Below, piece by piece: positions 1 to 6,940 of a stretch of DNA of 9,164 nucleotides. Location: contig JAIXXU010000052.1 in the NCBI GenBank assembly GCA_027490595.1, forward strand, positions 1 to 9,164, in the 5' to 3' direction. This DNA is from Pseudomonadota bacterium. Its GTDB lineage: Bacteria; Bdellovibrionota_B; Oligoflexia; Silvanigrellales; Silvanigrellaceae. The position numbers and the translations under genes are program-made. Every line of letters starts with the position of its first letter. Within the stretch, counting starts at the first letter, position 1. The notes under the pieces were generated by a model. That model made no database searches. It worked only from the letters and a program-made list of their open reading frames with translations, and had not been told where the DNA came from.

Positions 1-5
1 TAATC

Positions 6-1028
6 ATGACCACCATGCAAGAATCTTGCAGCTCTTCCAAAGGCCACGCGCCCATCAACGAAGATTTTGATCCCTCAGTTTACGCAAAAGCACAAGAACT
101 ATATAAACTTCCTTTTTTGCAACTCATCCAAATCGCAACAAAAATACATGCTGAAAATTGGCCCAATAACGACATTCAAAGAAGCACCTTGCTATCAATT
201 AAAACGGGAAATTGCCCGGAAGATTGCAGTTACTGTCCACAAAGTGCTCGTTATAGCACTGATATCAACAAGCACGACTTACTAGACCTCGATGCTATCG
301 TTCAAAGTGCAAAAGAAGCAAAAGAGCAAGGTTCCACAAGATTCTGCATGGGAGCAGCATGGCGCAAACCTCCACGCGGACCTCAGTTTGAGAAGGTTCT
401 AAAAGCTATCACCGAGGTCAAAGAATTAGGCTTGGAAACCTGCGCTACACTGGGAATGCTTGATGAAAACCAAAGCCAACAGCTCAAAAACGCGGGCCTC
501 GATTATTACAACCACAACGTAGATTCCTCAAAAGAATTTTATGGCGAGATCATCTCTACAAGAAGCTTTTCCGACCGCGTAAAAACATTAAACAACCTTC
601 GCGATGCCGGCATTAACGTGTGTTGTGGAGGTATTTTTGGAATGGGAGAACTACCAAAGGACAGATTGAAAATGCTTTCTTTTCTTGCGTCTATGAACCC
701 ACATCCAGAAAGCGTCCCACTAAATATTCTTGTGAAAGTGGAAGGAACTCCTCTAGAAAAACAGGACAACTTTGATACTCTCGAATTCGTCAGACAAATT
801 GCGGTAGCAAGAATTTTAATGCCTAAAACACGAGTTCGCCTTTCTGCGGGCCGTTATCTTTTAAGTCGCGAAGCACAAGCCATGTGTTTTATCGCAGGAG
901 CAAACTCCATTCATGCCGGAGAAAAACTTCTCACAACACCACTTCCTGGCGTTGATTTCGATACACAACTTATCAACGATCTTACAAAACCCTTAGGTGA
1001 AAATGAAAGCCCTTCAAACCCTGCTTGA
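6..1028 (+). CDS. bioB: Biotin synthase (radical SAM enzyme)
   Basis: Inserts sulfur into dethiobiotin to make biotin, the last step of the pathway, in the cytoplasm. The radical-SAM CxxxCxxC motif is visible as C70, C74 and C77 in GNCPEDCSYCPQSARY; these should bind the [4Fe-4S] cluster and SAM. The residues expected to hold the sacrificial [2Fe-2S] cluster are also present: C114 (RFCMGA), C146 (ETCATLGML), the C206-C207 pair (VCCGGIFGMGE) and the arginine of VRLSAGR. The C-terminal motif AGANSIHAGEKLLTTPLPG is typical of BioB. At 340 residues the length is normal, with an N-terminus about 17 residues longer than E. coli BioB before the cysteine motif. Only five bases lie upstream, so promoter and RBS are not visible; a second in-frame ATG at 15 is a possible alternative start. 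The 3' end overlaps bioF, so the two are in one operon. Identification is very secure. Confidence 0.97.
   Translation: MTTMQESCSSSKGHAPINEDFDPSVYAKAQELYKLPFLQLIQIATKIHAENWPNNDIQRSTLLSIKTGNCPEDCSYCPQSARYSTDINKHDLLDLDAIVQSAKEAKEQGSTRFCMGAAWRKPPRGPQFEKVLKAITEVKELGLETCATLGMLDENQSQQLKNAGLDYYNHNVDSSKEFYGEIISTRSFSDRVKTLNNLRDAGINVCCGGIFGMGELPKDRLKMLSFLASMNPHPESVPLNILVKVEGTPLEKQDNFDTLEFVRQIAVARILMPKTRVRLSAGRYLLSREAQAMCFIAGANSIHAGEKLLTTPLPGVDFDTQLINDLTKPLGENESPSNPA
995..1000 (+). promoter_or_regulatory. Ribosome binding site deciding the bioF start
   Basis: AGGTGA sits inside the end of bioB, two bases before ATG 1003. Its AGG core (995-997) is five bases from the ATG, whereas the GTG at 997 would overlap the site itself. 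This favours ATG 1003 as the bioF initiation codon. The spacing is short but workable, and ribosomes finishing bioB at 1028 could re-initiate here. Confidence 0.5.
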
Positions 1029-2253
1029 TTCCTGGGCCAACTCACAAAACCAACTCAAAGAGCGAGGTCTTTTCCGCAATAAGGCAAGGCTCTGTGATTT
1101 CAGACAATCTTTTTCCCTAAACTTTGCCTTAAACGACTACCTCAACATGCGTACAGATGTACGCTTGGCCCAGCGCTCTTATGATTGCGCTGTACAAGAT
1201 GGTTCTGGCTTTGGCGCCTCTCGCGCAGTGGTCGACCCGACACAAAGTCTTTCAGAACTGGAAAGTGCTTGTGCCCAATGGCTTGGCTTATCTGCCTGTC
1301 ATTTTGTCACCTCTGGTTTTTTGGCAAACATTGCTTTGATGGATGGGCTTTCTTCGCGTTCCGACGAAAATGTCCCAACTATGCACATTTTTATGGATCA
1401 CCTGGCACATGCCAGCCTGCATACCGCATTGAAACTAAGCGGGATTTCTTGTTCGTACTTTCCACACAATCAGTTTGAGCAACTCCATCGGAAACTCCAA
1501 GCAAGTAAGGCTTCAGTGAAAATAATTGTCGTGGAATCTCTCCACTCTATGGAGGGAGATTTTCCAAACCCCCAAAGCTTATTGTCCGTATGCGAAAAAA
1601 ACGACGCACTTCTCATTGTAGATGAAACTCATACCTTGGGTATATACGGCCCACAGGGTGCTGGTTGGCTTGCATGCCATCAACAATTGAAGCCTTACGT
1701 ATTAGCCATCACGGCTGGATGCGGAAAAGCGATGGGATGCTCAGGAGCTTTTATTGGTTATTTTCATAGTATTTTTGCTGAAAGAATGTATCAAAAATCG
1801 AAGCCTTTGCTTTTTTCTACGGCACCAAGTCCTGGAGTTATTGGCGCCGTTCATGAATCTCTACAAATAATATCCTCATTAGAAGGAGAAAACAAAAGAG
1901 AGAATTTATGGAATATTGCTAATTATACCAACAAAAAACTGATAGAATTTTCTAAAAAACACCTTTGCCATATTCCCTTTCAATATTCTCAAGATGCTTC
2001 ACCAATCATTCCACTGGTACTTGGAAATAATTTTGATGCGATAAATTTAGCAGAATACTTACAAAACAAGGGTATTTTTGTGAGAGCTATCAGAACACCT
2101 TCTGTTCCGCGCCAAACAGCTCGACTGCGTTTTATATTGAGTACAAACCATTCAAAACAAGATATCAATATCGTCTTTGAAGAACTAGAGTCCTATTTTC
2201 AAACGTTAAAATTAAATAAAAATGAAGGCAAGGATATTTCATGTTTGGCTTAA
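997..2253 (+). CDS. bioF: 8-amino-7-oxononanoate synthase (BioF-like, PLP-dependent)
   Basis: Alpha-oxoamine synthase expected to condense pimeloyl thioester with L-alanine, the first ring-assembly step of biotin synthesis. Visible family features (numbered from the GTG): NDYLNM near the N-terminus, the PLP-stacking histidine H138 in LAHASL, D209 and H212 in VDETHTLGIYG, the Schiff-base lysine K244 in GCGKAMGCSGAF, and the BioF-like C-terminal stretch VRAIRTPSVPRQTARLR. Two motifs are unusual: the segment after SR at 75-76 reads AVVDPTQS, where BioF proteins normally have a glycine and a histidine, and the residue three before the lysine is Gly instead of the usual Thr. The open frame begins with GTG at 997, but ATG at 1003 is more likely the start because AGGTGA lies just before it. 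Either way it overlaps bioB by 26-32 bases, implying translational coupling. The length, 416-418, is somewhat above the usual 380-390. Context with bioB supports BioF over other family members. Confidence 0.9.
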   Translation: MKMKALQTLLDSWANSQNQLKERGLFRNKARLCDFRQSFSLNFALNDYLNMRTDVRLAQRSYDCAVQDGSGFGASRAVVDPTQSLSELESACAQWLGLSACHFVTSGFLANIALMDGLSSRSDENVPTMHIFMDHLAHASLHTALKLSGISCSYFPHNQFEQLHRKLQASKASVKIIVVESLHSMEGDFPNPQSLLSVCEKNDALLIVDETHTLGIYGPQGAGWLACHQQLKPYVLAITAGCGKAMGCSGAFIGYFHSIFAERMYQKSKPLLFSTAPSPGVIGAVHESLQIISSLEGENKRENLWNIANYTNKKLIEFSKKHLCHIPFQYSQDASPIIPLVLGNNFDAINLAEYLQNKGIFVRAIRTPSVPRQTARLRFILSTNHSKQDINIVFEELESYFQTLKLNKNEGKDISCLA

Positions 2254-2639
2254 GTGCAGGAGAAATTCTCTTTATTGCTCTTTTGGCACTAGTGCTTTTT
2301 GGCAATAAAAATCTCCCTGAAAATATAAAAAAATTCTGGCAAAGCTGGCATAAAAGCAAAAAATTCTTTTATGAACTTCAAAATTCTGTTCAGGATATTT
2401 CCGAGGATTTGAAAAAAGATCTTCAATTTTTGCATGAGCCTGTTATTGAAGATGAAAATAAACCGAAACTAAAAAAACCTGAGCTCAAAACTCCTCAGCA
2501 TATGCCAGTTCAACAAGAGGAAATTGATCACTACCAAAACGAAGTTCTTGCCCAGGATGAAGTTAACCTTCCAGAGGAACACAAAAAAACTAAGAGCCCT
2601 GCGGAGAAGACGTCCGATCGTCAGCAACCACAAGCCTAA
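2241..2639 (+). CDS. Sec-independent translocase subunit, TatA/TatB family
   Basis: Small membrane protein of the twin-arginine translocation system, which exports folded, often cofactor-bearing proteins. The 132-residue product starts with one N-terminal transmembrane helix (about residues 4-21, GLSAGEILFIALLALVLFG), then the FG-N-K-N-LP hinge and an amphipathic basic helix (about 27-50, ENIKKFWQSWHKSKKFF). The rest is a charged, probably unstructured tail rich in E, K, P and Q. E8 and L25-P26 are TatB-like, while F20-G21 is TatA-like, so the sequence alone does not settle which subunit it is; the length lies between typical TatA and TatB. AAGGA at 2230-2234 is a good ribosome-binding site six bases from the ATG. 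The start overlaps bioF by 13 bases, so it is probably in the bio operon. Its last 50 bases overlap the opposite-strand mrp gene. No tatC is in the window. Confidence 0.85.
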   Translation: MFGLSAGEILFIALLALVLFGNKNLPENIKKFWQSWHKSKKFFYELQNSVQDISEDLKKDLQFLHEPVIEDENKPKLKKPELKTPQHMPVQQEEIDHYQNEVLAQDEVNLPEEHKKTKSPAEKTSDRQQPQA

Positions 2640-3732
2640 CAACCTTCTCAGCAATTTCAGAAAAACGATGGCGCATTCCATGCCCTGGCATGGCAGTGAG
2701 TGGTTCCCCTAAATCACCAGCAGCCCGTATTTCTGGAACCAACGGAATATGACCTAAAAGTGGTACAGAAAACTTATCAGACACGCGCTGAGCGCCCCCA
2801 GAACCAAAAATATGCGATTCAGTTCCACAGGCCTGGCAATGAAAAGTCGACATATTTTCCACAACACCTAAAATAGATATATTTGTTTTTTGAAACATGG
2901 CAATGCCTTTGACAGCATCCAAAAGAGCCACATTTTGAGGAGTGGTCACAATAACAGCACCAGAAATTGGAATACTTTGAACTAAAGTAAGCTGGGCATC
3001 ACCAGTGCCTGGTGGCAAATCAATCAATAAAAAATCAAGTTCTCCCCAGTCCACATCCCAAAAAAATTGCTGCAAGGCTTTCATAATCATGGGGCCGCGC
3101 CAAATCACAGCGGTATCTTCAGGTGCAAAAAAACCAAACGACATGACTTTAAGGCCGAAGGCCACGGGTGGAATTATTTTATTATTGTCGTTTAAAAGAG
3201 GGTCTTGATGAATATTAAGCATAGTTGGAATGCTTGGGCCATAGACATCCGCATCCAAAATACCCACCTTGTAACCCTGATTGTGAAGCGCAACAGATAA
3301 ATTTACACTCACAGTACTTTTGCCAACGCCACCTTTTCCACTGGCCACAGCAATAATGTGTTTCACTCCTGGAATAGGCTTAGGTGACGATGGCGCCCTT
3401 GACGATTGTGCAGAATGATGACTGCGATTGGCACTTTGGGAGGCGCCACCTGCAGATGGTGGTGTAGGGGTAGTTGCCTTATTTTTTCTTTCAAAAAATA
3501 TAGTGACATCTGTATAACTAGAGGGCAAAAGACCTTTTAAAAATTCTTCTAACTGAGATTTTTGGTCAAGGTTCAAACTATCCGAATAAAAGTTCACAAC
3601 AACCTTACTTCCCTCTGACGCAAGTCCGTGAAGTCGTTCAGCAAACGAAAAAGTTCCTAAGCTTGCTTTGATTCCCTCGGGCAAAGAGCCCTCTGAATAT
3701 CTCATGCGCTCAAGAAGATGCTTAGATTCCAT
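2590..3732 (-). CDS. mrp: Mrp/NBP35-family P-loop ATPase, Fe-S cluster carrier (ApbC-like)
   Basis: Cytoplasmic ATPase of the MinD/Mrp group that binds and hands over [4Fe-4S] clusters to apo-proteins. Visible in order: an N-terminal domain (1-83) that is probably a divergent form of the MIP18/DUF59-like domain usually found there; a Pro/Ser/Ala-rich linker (84-120); and the ATPase domain from about 121. The deviant Walker A motif SGKGGVGKST (131-140) has both lysines, LDADVYGPSIPTM follows, and Walker B is LLIDLPPGTGD (235-245). The cluster-binding CxxC is C299 and C302 in FHCQACG, followed by the typical HIFGSGGA. The 380-residue length is normal. AAGGAA precedes the ATG at 3732. It lies 15 bases after nfu on the same strand, so the two are almost certainly co-transcribed. 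The stop codon lies within the convergent tat gene, giving a 50-bp tail overlap. Confidence 0.95.
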   Translation of the reverse strand: MESKHLLERMRYSEGSLPEGIKASLGTFSFAERLHGLASEGSKVVVNFYSDSLNLDQKSQLEEFLKGLLPSSYTDVTIFFERKNKATTPTPPSAGGASQSANRSHHSAQSSRAPSSPKPIPGVKHIIAVASGKGGVGKSTVSVNLSVALHNQGYKVGILDADVYGPSIPTMLNIHQDPLLNDNNKIIPPVAFGLKVMSFGFFAPEDTAVIWRGPMIMKALQQFFWDVDWGELDFLLIDLPPGTGDAQLTLVQSIPISGAVIVTTPQNVALLDAVKGIAMFQKTNISILGVVENMSTFHCQACGTESHIFGSGGAQRVSDKFSVPLLGHIPLVPEIRAAGDLGEPLTAMPGHGMRHRFSEIAEKVVRLVVADDRTSSPQGS

Positions 3733-3747
3733 AAATTTAATTCCTTT

Positions 3748-3972
3748 TTAAAAAACTTGTTCTAAGCCTTTTACCTCTGGAATTTTGTCTTTCAATATTC
3801 TTTCCACCCCTTCATACAAAGTCATGGTACTTGAGGGGCAATGTGCACAGGCACCAACAAGACGAACTTTGACAATCCCATCTTCAACATCTACTAGCTC
3901 AATATCCCCACCATCAGATTGGAGCGCTGGACGGATTTCAGTTTCTATGAGTTCTTTTACTTTTGCGATCAT
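3748..3972 (-). CDS. NifU C-terminal-domain (Nfu) Fe-S scaffold/carrier protein
   Basis: Small 74-residue protein consisting of just the Nfu domain. SDGGDIELVDVEDGIVKVRLVGACAHCPSS is the diagnostic region, with the cluster-binding CxxC at C42 and C45. Nfu proteins bind a [4Fe-4S] cluster, usually across a homodimer, and deliver it to client enzymes; in other organisms Nfu-type carriers support radical-SAM enzymes such as lipoyl synthase. It lacks the extra N-terminal A-type-like domain of E. coli NfuA, as do many stand-alone Nfu proteins. A strong ribosome-binding site (AAGGGAG, 3979-3985 read on the minus strand) precedes the ATG. It is followed 15 bases later by mrp, which has a related role, so the pair looks like an Fe-S maturation operon. 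Identification is secure; the exact client is unknown. Confidence 0.93.
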   Translation of the reverse strand: MIAKVKELIETEIRPALQSDGGDIELVDVEDGIVKVRLVGACAHCPSSTMTLYEGVERILKDKIPEVKGLEQVF

Positions 3973-4061
3973 GCGGAGACTCCCTTTATGTTTATTTGAA
4001 AAATCTTATATACTCAGTCCTCGTTCACCCTATCATTCCTTAAAACTGAGGATAAATCCAC
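3973..4061. promoter_or_regulatory. Divergent intergenic region (nfu leftward, porin-MFS rightward)
   Basis: This 89-base spacer must hold promoters for both the nfu-mrp pair and the porin-MFS pair. The central AT-rich stretch around 4005-4014 offers a -10-like TATACT on the plus strand (4009-4014) and an overlapping TATAAG on the minus strand (4005-4010). No convincing -35 box is seen at the proper distance for either, so both calls are weak. If both were used, the two transcripts would compete for overlapping promoter elements. Confidence 0.3.
4048..4052 (+). promoter_or_regulatory. Ribosome binding site supporting a TTG start of the porin-like gene
   Basis: GAGGA lies nine bases before the TTG at 4062. 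There is an in-frame stop (TAA at 4053) just upstream and no ATG or GTG in frame until well past the signal peptide, so this site and the TTG together define the start. Confidence 0.6.
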
Positions 4062-5465
4062 TTGTATTCATTTATCAACCTTAGAAATTATTTTCTTTTC
4101 TTCTTATTTGCAAAATCTTTTTTCAGCGCACACGCTCTAGAACCCATATTTTCTTCAGACCTTTGGAACATCCAAGGAGGAGTAGAAGCTCAGGGAGCAT
4201 TCCAACAGTCAGATACTAAAATTCAACTTTTAAACAATCCCAAACAAAAGCTGAACAATCAACCCACAAGCGTTCTTGCTCACATGCCACCTACAATTTC
4301 ACTTCTCGGAAACGTGGAACATAAAAATTGGGGTAAATTTAAACTACGCATACTAAAGTTCTGGGAGCAGCCCTTTTCTTATGGCGTAGATAAGCAAGTT
4401 CTATCCACACATCAAATCAATATCCAGGACTTTTATGCGGAAGTGCCTTGGGATACCCAGAATGCTCAACTATGGTTTGGTGTTCGCTCCTTCGAATTTG
4501 AAGGTTCTTCACTTTTTGGAATAGGCAATCCATTCGATCAAATTGCTGTCCAAGGTGGGGGAATAGAGTGGGAAAATATCAGATTTGCTGCAGGATTACG
4601 CACTCAAACGGTGTCTTCCATTGGAGCCAATTCTGAAAACAAACTAGTTTCCTATAAAAACAGCCAACCTCAAAAATACGAGGCTACTGAATATGTGGCT
4701 AAAATTTTTATTTCTGCAAAATTATTACTTTCAGAGGGTAGACTTTTTGAGCCTATTTTTTCTTTAAACTACTACACAGGTATCGCGGGAAAAAATAAAG
4801 ATAATGTGAATATATACTCTGTCAAACCTGCTTCTGCCATGATTGTCGGAGGAGTATTTTCAAGACCCCTTGCCAATTATGTTTCGGGTACCACAACACT
4901 TTGGTTTTCTTCGTTACCTGCTGAAAAGACAATTTCACCTTCTCAATTTCCACAAGATAACACATACGAGGGTGCAGGAAGAGTTGATGCTCAAACCCCT
5001 AAAAACACCATAGGACTTCTTGATAATTCATCCTTTTATTTCAAGAATTATATAGGACTTCTTTCCGCAATTGCTCTCACCTACGAATCATATCCTAGTG
5101 AGCTCCCTATTTTAAACGTCGTCAATCAAGGGAATGCTTTACAACCTGATGAAAATAAAAAAACAAATGTTCAACAAAAAATGAGCTTAACGCTTGAACC
5201 TCAATTTTTTATTGCAAAAAAAGTGTCCGTTGGTGCTAATATAAATGGAACTTATGTCTCGCAAAAATTATTTTATGACGATGCAAACGCATTATTAATT
5301 TCACCTTTTTGTAGATGGATTCCAAACAACTTACTTTTGTCGCCCAATTATATTTTCTTGAGTGTTAGTTATGGCAAATATGACTGGAAACTCAAACAAC
5401 TTTCTAATGGTTCCATGACTGATACTCTCTGGACTGCTCAACTTGGAGGTCATTTTAATCTGTGA
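4062..5465 (+). CDS. Outer-membrane beta-barrel protein, possibly a LamB-like carbohydrate porin
   Basis: 467-residue exported protein. The N-terminus has a signal peptide (hydrophobic about 9-21, cleavage probably after AHA at about 25), with no lipobox cysteine. The mature part alternates short polar and aromatic/hydrophobic stretches typical of amphipathic beta strands. The segment around 123-175 (DFYAEV, then LWFGVR at 137-142, then GGGIEWENI from about 165) loosely recalls the maltoporin/LamB family, where a W-G-R strand is followed by a G-G-I-E strand. That similarity is my reading, not a search result. The last residue is Leu instead of the usual aromatic, although HFNL places a Phe two before the end. 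The start is TTG, forced by an upstream in-frame stop and supported by GAGGA at 4048-4052. It overlaps the next gene by four bases, so it is probably the outer-membrane partner of that MFS transporter. Substrate unknown. Confidence 0.75.
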   Translation: MYSFINLRNYFLFFLFAKSFFSAHALEPIFSSDLWNIQGGVEAQGAFQQSDTKIQLLNNPKQKLNNQPTSVLAHMPPTISLLGNVEHKNWGKFKLRILKFWEQPFSYGVDKQVLSTHQINIQDFYAEVPWDTQNAQLWFGVRSFEFEGSSLFGIGNPFDQIAVQGGGIEWENIRFAAGLRTQTVSSIGANSENKLVSYKNSQPQKYEATEYVAKIFISAKLLLSEGRLFEPIFSLNYYTGIAGKNKDNVNIYSVKPASAMIVGGVFSRPLANYVSGTTTLWFSSLPAEKTISPSQFPQDNTYEGAGRVDAQTPKNTIGLLDNSSFYFKNYIGLLSAIALTYESYPSELPILNVVNQGNALQPDENKKTNVQQKMSLTLEPQFFIAKKVSVGANINGTYVSQKLFYDDANALLISPFCRWIPNNLLLSPNYIFLSVSYGKYDWKLKQLSNGSMTDTLWTAQLGGHFNL

Positions 5466-6838
5466 AAATTGAGCACAAATATATCGTTGCACTAATTTAT
5501 GTGTGCATTCTGTTTGTTGATCGCATGGATGTTTCTATTTTAAATGTAGCCCTTCCAGATATTGCGGAATCCTTACACGTACAAATCATGAATACTGAGT
5601 GGCTTTCCACTGCATATTTAATGGCTTTGTCTATTTCTATATTAGCAAGTAAATGGCTTGGCGATAGATTCGGTCTTAAAAACATATTTATAGCAGCCAA
5701 TATTCTTGTTTTACTTGGCTCGGCAGTAAGTCCTTTCATTCGTACTTTTGAGCAACTTGTCATACTCAGAGTTATTTTAGGCGCCGCTGGAGGAACCCTC
5801 ATTCCAGTTGGCATGACAATGACTTACCAGGAATTTAAACCACAAGAATACTCAAAATTAGCCAGCAGCACTTTGATACCCTCCCTAGTTGCTCCCGCTA
5901 TAGGCCCAAGTCTTGGAGGCCTCATTGTTCACTTTTCAAGCTGGCGTTATATTTTTTTGGTTCATATTCCGACAAGCTTTCTTGCACTTGGCATGGCATT
6001 TTATTTTTTAAAGCCTACAAAAACAAATCCCCTTGCTCATCTAGATACGCCTGGCTTAGTACTCACAAGTCTTTCTGTTTTTTTCATTATTTTTGGACTT
6101 TCACATGTTGCAAATGGTGGAGTCGAAACAATTAACTCACTAATTTTTTGTTTTTTTGGTTTGATTTCTATTATTTTTCTGGTGAAATGGAGTCTTTTTA
6201 CCAAAAACCCTCTTGTTGATTTAAGACTATTCAAAGTTAAATTATTTTTAAAAGCAAATATTCTGCAAGTATTTCTTCAAATCTGCTATTTTGGCTCTCT
6301 CTTTTTATTTTCCTTGTTTCTTCAAACAAAACTTCATTTTAAACCTTTAGAAACTGGATTGATGCTTTTTTTTCAACCTTTTGGAACAATCCTGATGATG
6401 CCATTCACTGCAAAACTGTTTAACAAATTTGGTCCTAGGTTTTTGGTATTTTTTGGCATGCTTGGTCTTATTCTCACCAGTATCTCGTTGTGGCAGGTAG
6501 GAGAGCTCGTCAGGCAAACTTCAACTTTAATGTTGATAATATGTGTTACCTTATTTCTAAGAGGAATGTCAATTGGCCTTGTAAACGTCACAGTCCAAAC
6601 GTTGGCCATGCTGGATGTCTCAGCCCTTCAAACGGGAAGTGCCGCTGCACTTTTAAACGCCTTAAGGCAGTTCTCTATCACGCTAGGCGTGGCTTCTTCC
6701 GCACTTTGTCTAAAATTACAAAAAAACAGTGCCTATTCTTATGCCTTTTTATGGATATCATTTGCTGCATTTATTGGTTTATGCTTAGCATTTTCTCTTA
6801 ACAACGAACAAATTAAAAAGAAGGTGTTTAAAAACTGA
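5462..6838 (+). CDS. MFS transporter, DHA2 family (14 TM, EmrB/QacA-like)
   Basis: 458-residue inner-membrane carrier driven by the proton gradient; the family mostly exports drugs and other small molecules. I count fourteen hydrophobic segments, the DHA2 arrangement. Diagnostic motifs are present: D1 in TM1 (VDRMDVSILNVALP, about 19-32), motif A in the TM2-3 loop (KWLGDRFGLKN), motif B-like RVILGAAGGTLIP in TM4, and motif C in TM5 (APAIGPSLGGLI). The protein is shorter than EmrB or QacA (about 510), with brief loops. The start is GTG, overlapping the porin stop codon in a GTGA arrangement. GGAGG at 5445-5449 is 12 bases upstream, a long spacing, so initiation probably depends on coupling; the next in-frame ATG would remove TM1. 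No membrane-fusion (EmrA-like) protein is nearby, so a tripartite pump is not supported by this window. The substrate cannot be deduced. Confidence 0.92.
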   Translation: MKIEHKYIVALIYVCILFVDRMDVSILNVALPDIAESLHVQIMNTEWLSTAYLMALSISILASKWLGDRFGLKNIFIAANILVLLGSAVSPFIRTFEQLVILRVILGAAGGTLIPVGMTMTYQEFKPQEYSKLASSTLIPSLVAPAIGPSLGGLIVHFSSWRYIFLVHIPTSFLALGMAFYFLKPTKTNPLAHLDTPGLVLTSLSVFFIIFGLSHVANGGVETINSLIFCFFGLISIIFLVKWSLFTKNPLVDLRLFKVKLFLKANILQVFLQICYFGSLFLFSLFLQTKLHFKPLETGLMLFFQPFGTILMMPFTAKLFNKFGPRFLVFFGMLGLILTSISLWQVGELVRQTSTLMLIICVTLFLRGMSIGLVNVTVQTLAMLDVSALQTGSAAALLNALRQFSITLGVASSALCLKLQKNSAYSYAFLWISFAAFIGLCLAFSLNNEQIKKKVFKN

Positions 6839-6900
6839 GCATCAAACACAAGATAACTGTTTATTTTTATTGCTGTATGGGAAGTTTTGTCAATGACTTT

Positions 6901-6940
6901 ATATTAATCTCCGATAGCAAAAAAGGAGATTACCAAATAT
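6901..6940 (+). promoter_or_regulatory. Inverted repeat masking the ribosome-binding site of the nuclease gene
   Basis: TAATCTCC (6905-6912) and GGAGATTA (6925-6932) form a perfect 8-bp inverted repeat with a 12-base A-rich loop. The right arm contains the Shine-Dalgarno (AAGGAGAT, 6923-6930) of the gene starting at 6939. A further ATAT (6901-6904) can pair with ATAT (6937-6940) across a four-base bulge, which would also involve the first two bases of the start codon. In the mRNA this would hide the RBS, suggesting translational control. The rest of the 100-base gap after the MFS gene shows only weak promoter-like boxes (for example TATATT at 6900-6905). Confidence 0.5.

Noticed and set aside
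1711..1740. Two-residue insertion before the PLP lysine of BioF
   Set aside because: The segment can be aligned without a gap if the residue three before the Lys is Gly instead of Thr, so a substitution is the simpler reading.
2597..2640. Terminator hairpin between tat and mrp
   Set aside because: Only a 4-bp GACG/CGTC stem without a U-run is visible; too weak to call.
5462..6838. EmrAB-TolC-type tripartite efflux operon
   Set aside because: No EmrA-like membrane-fusion protein is present, and the upstream gene looks like a porin, not a TolC-type channel.
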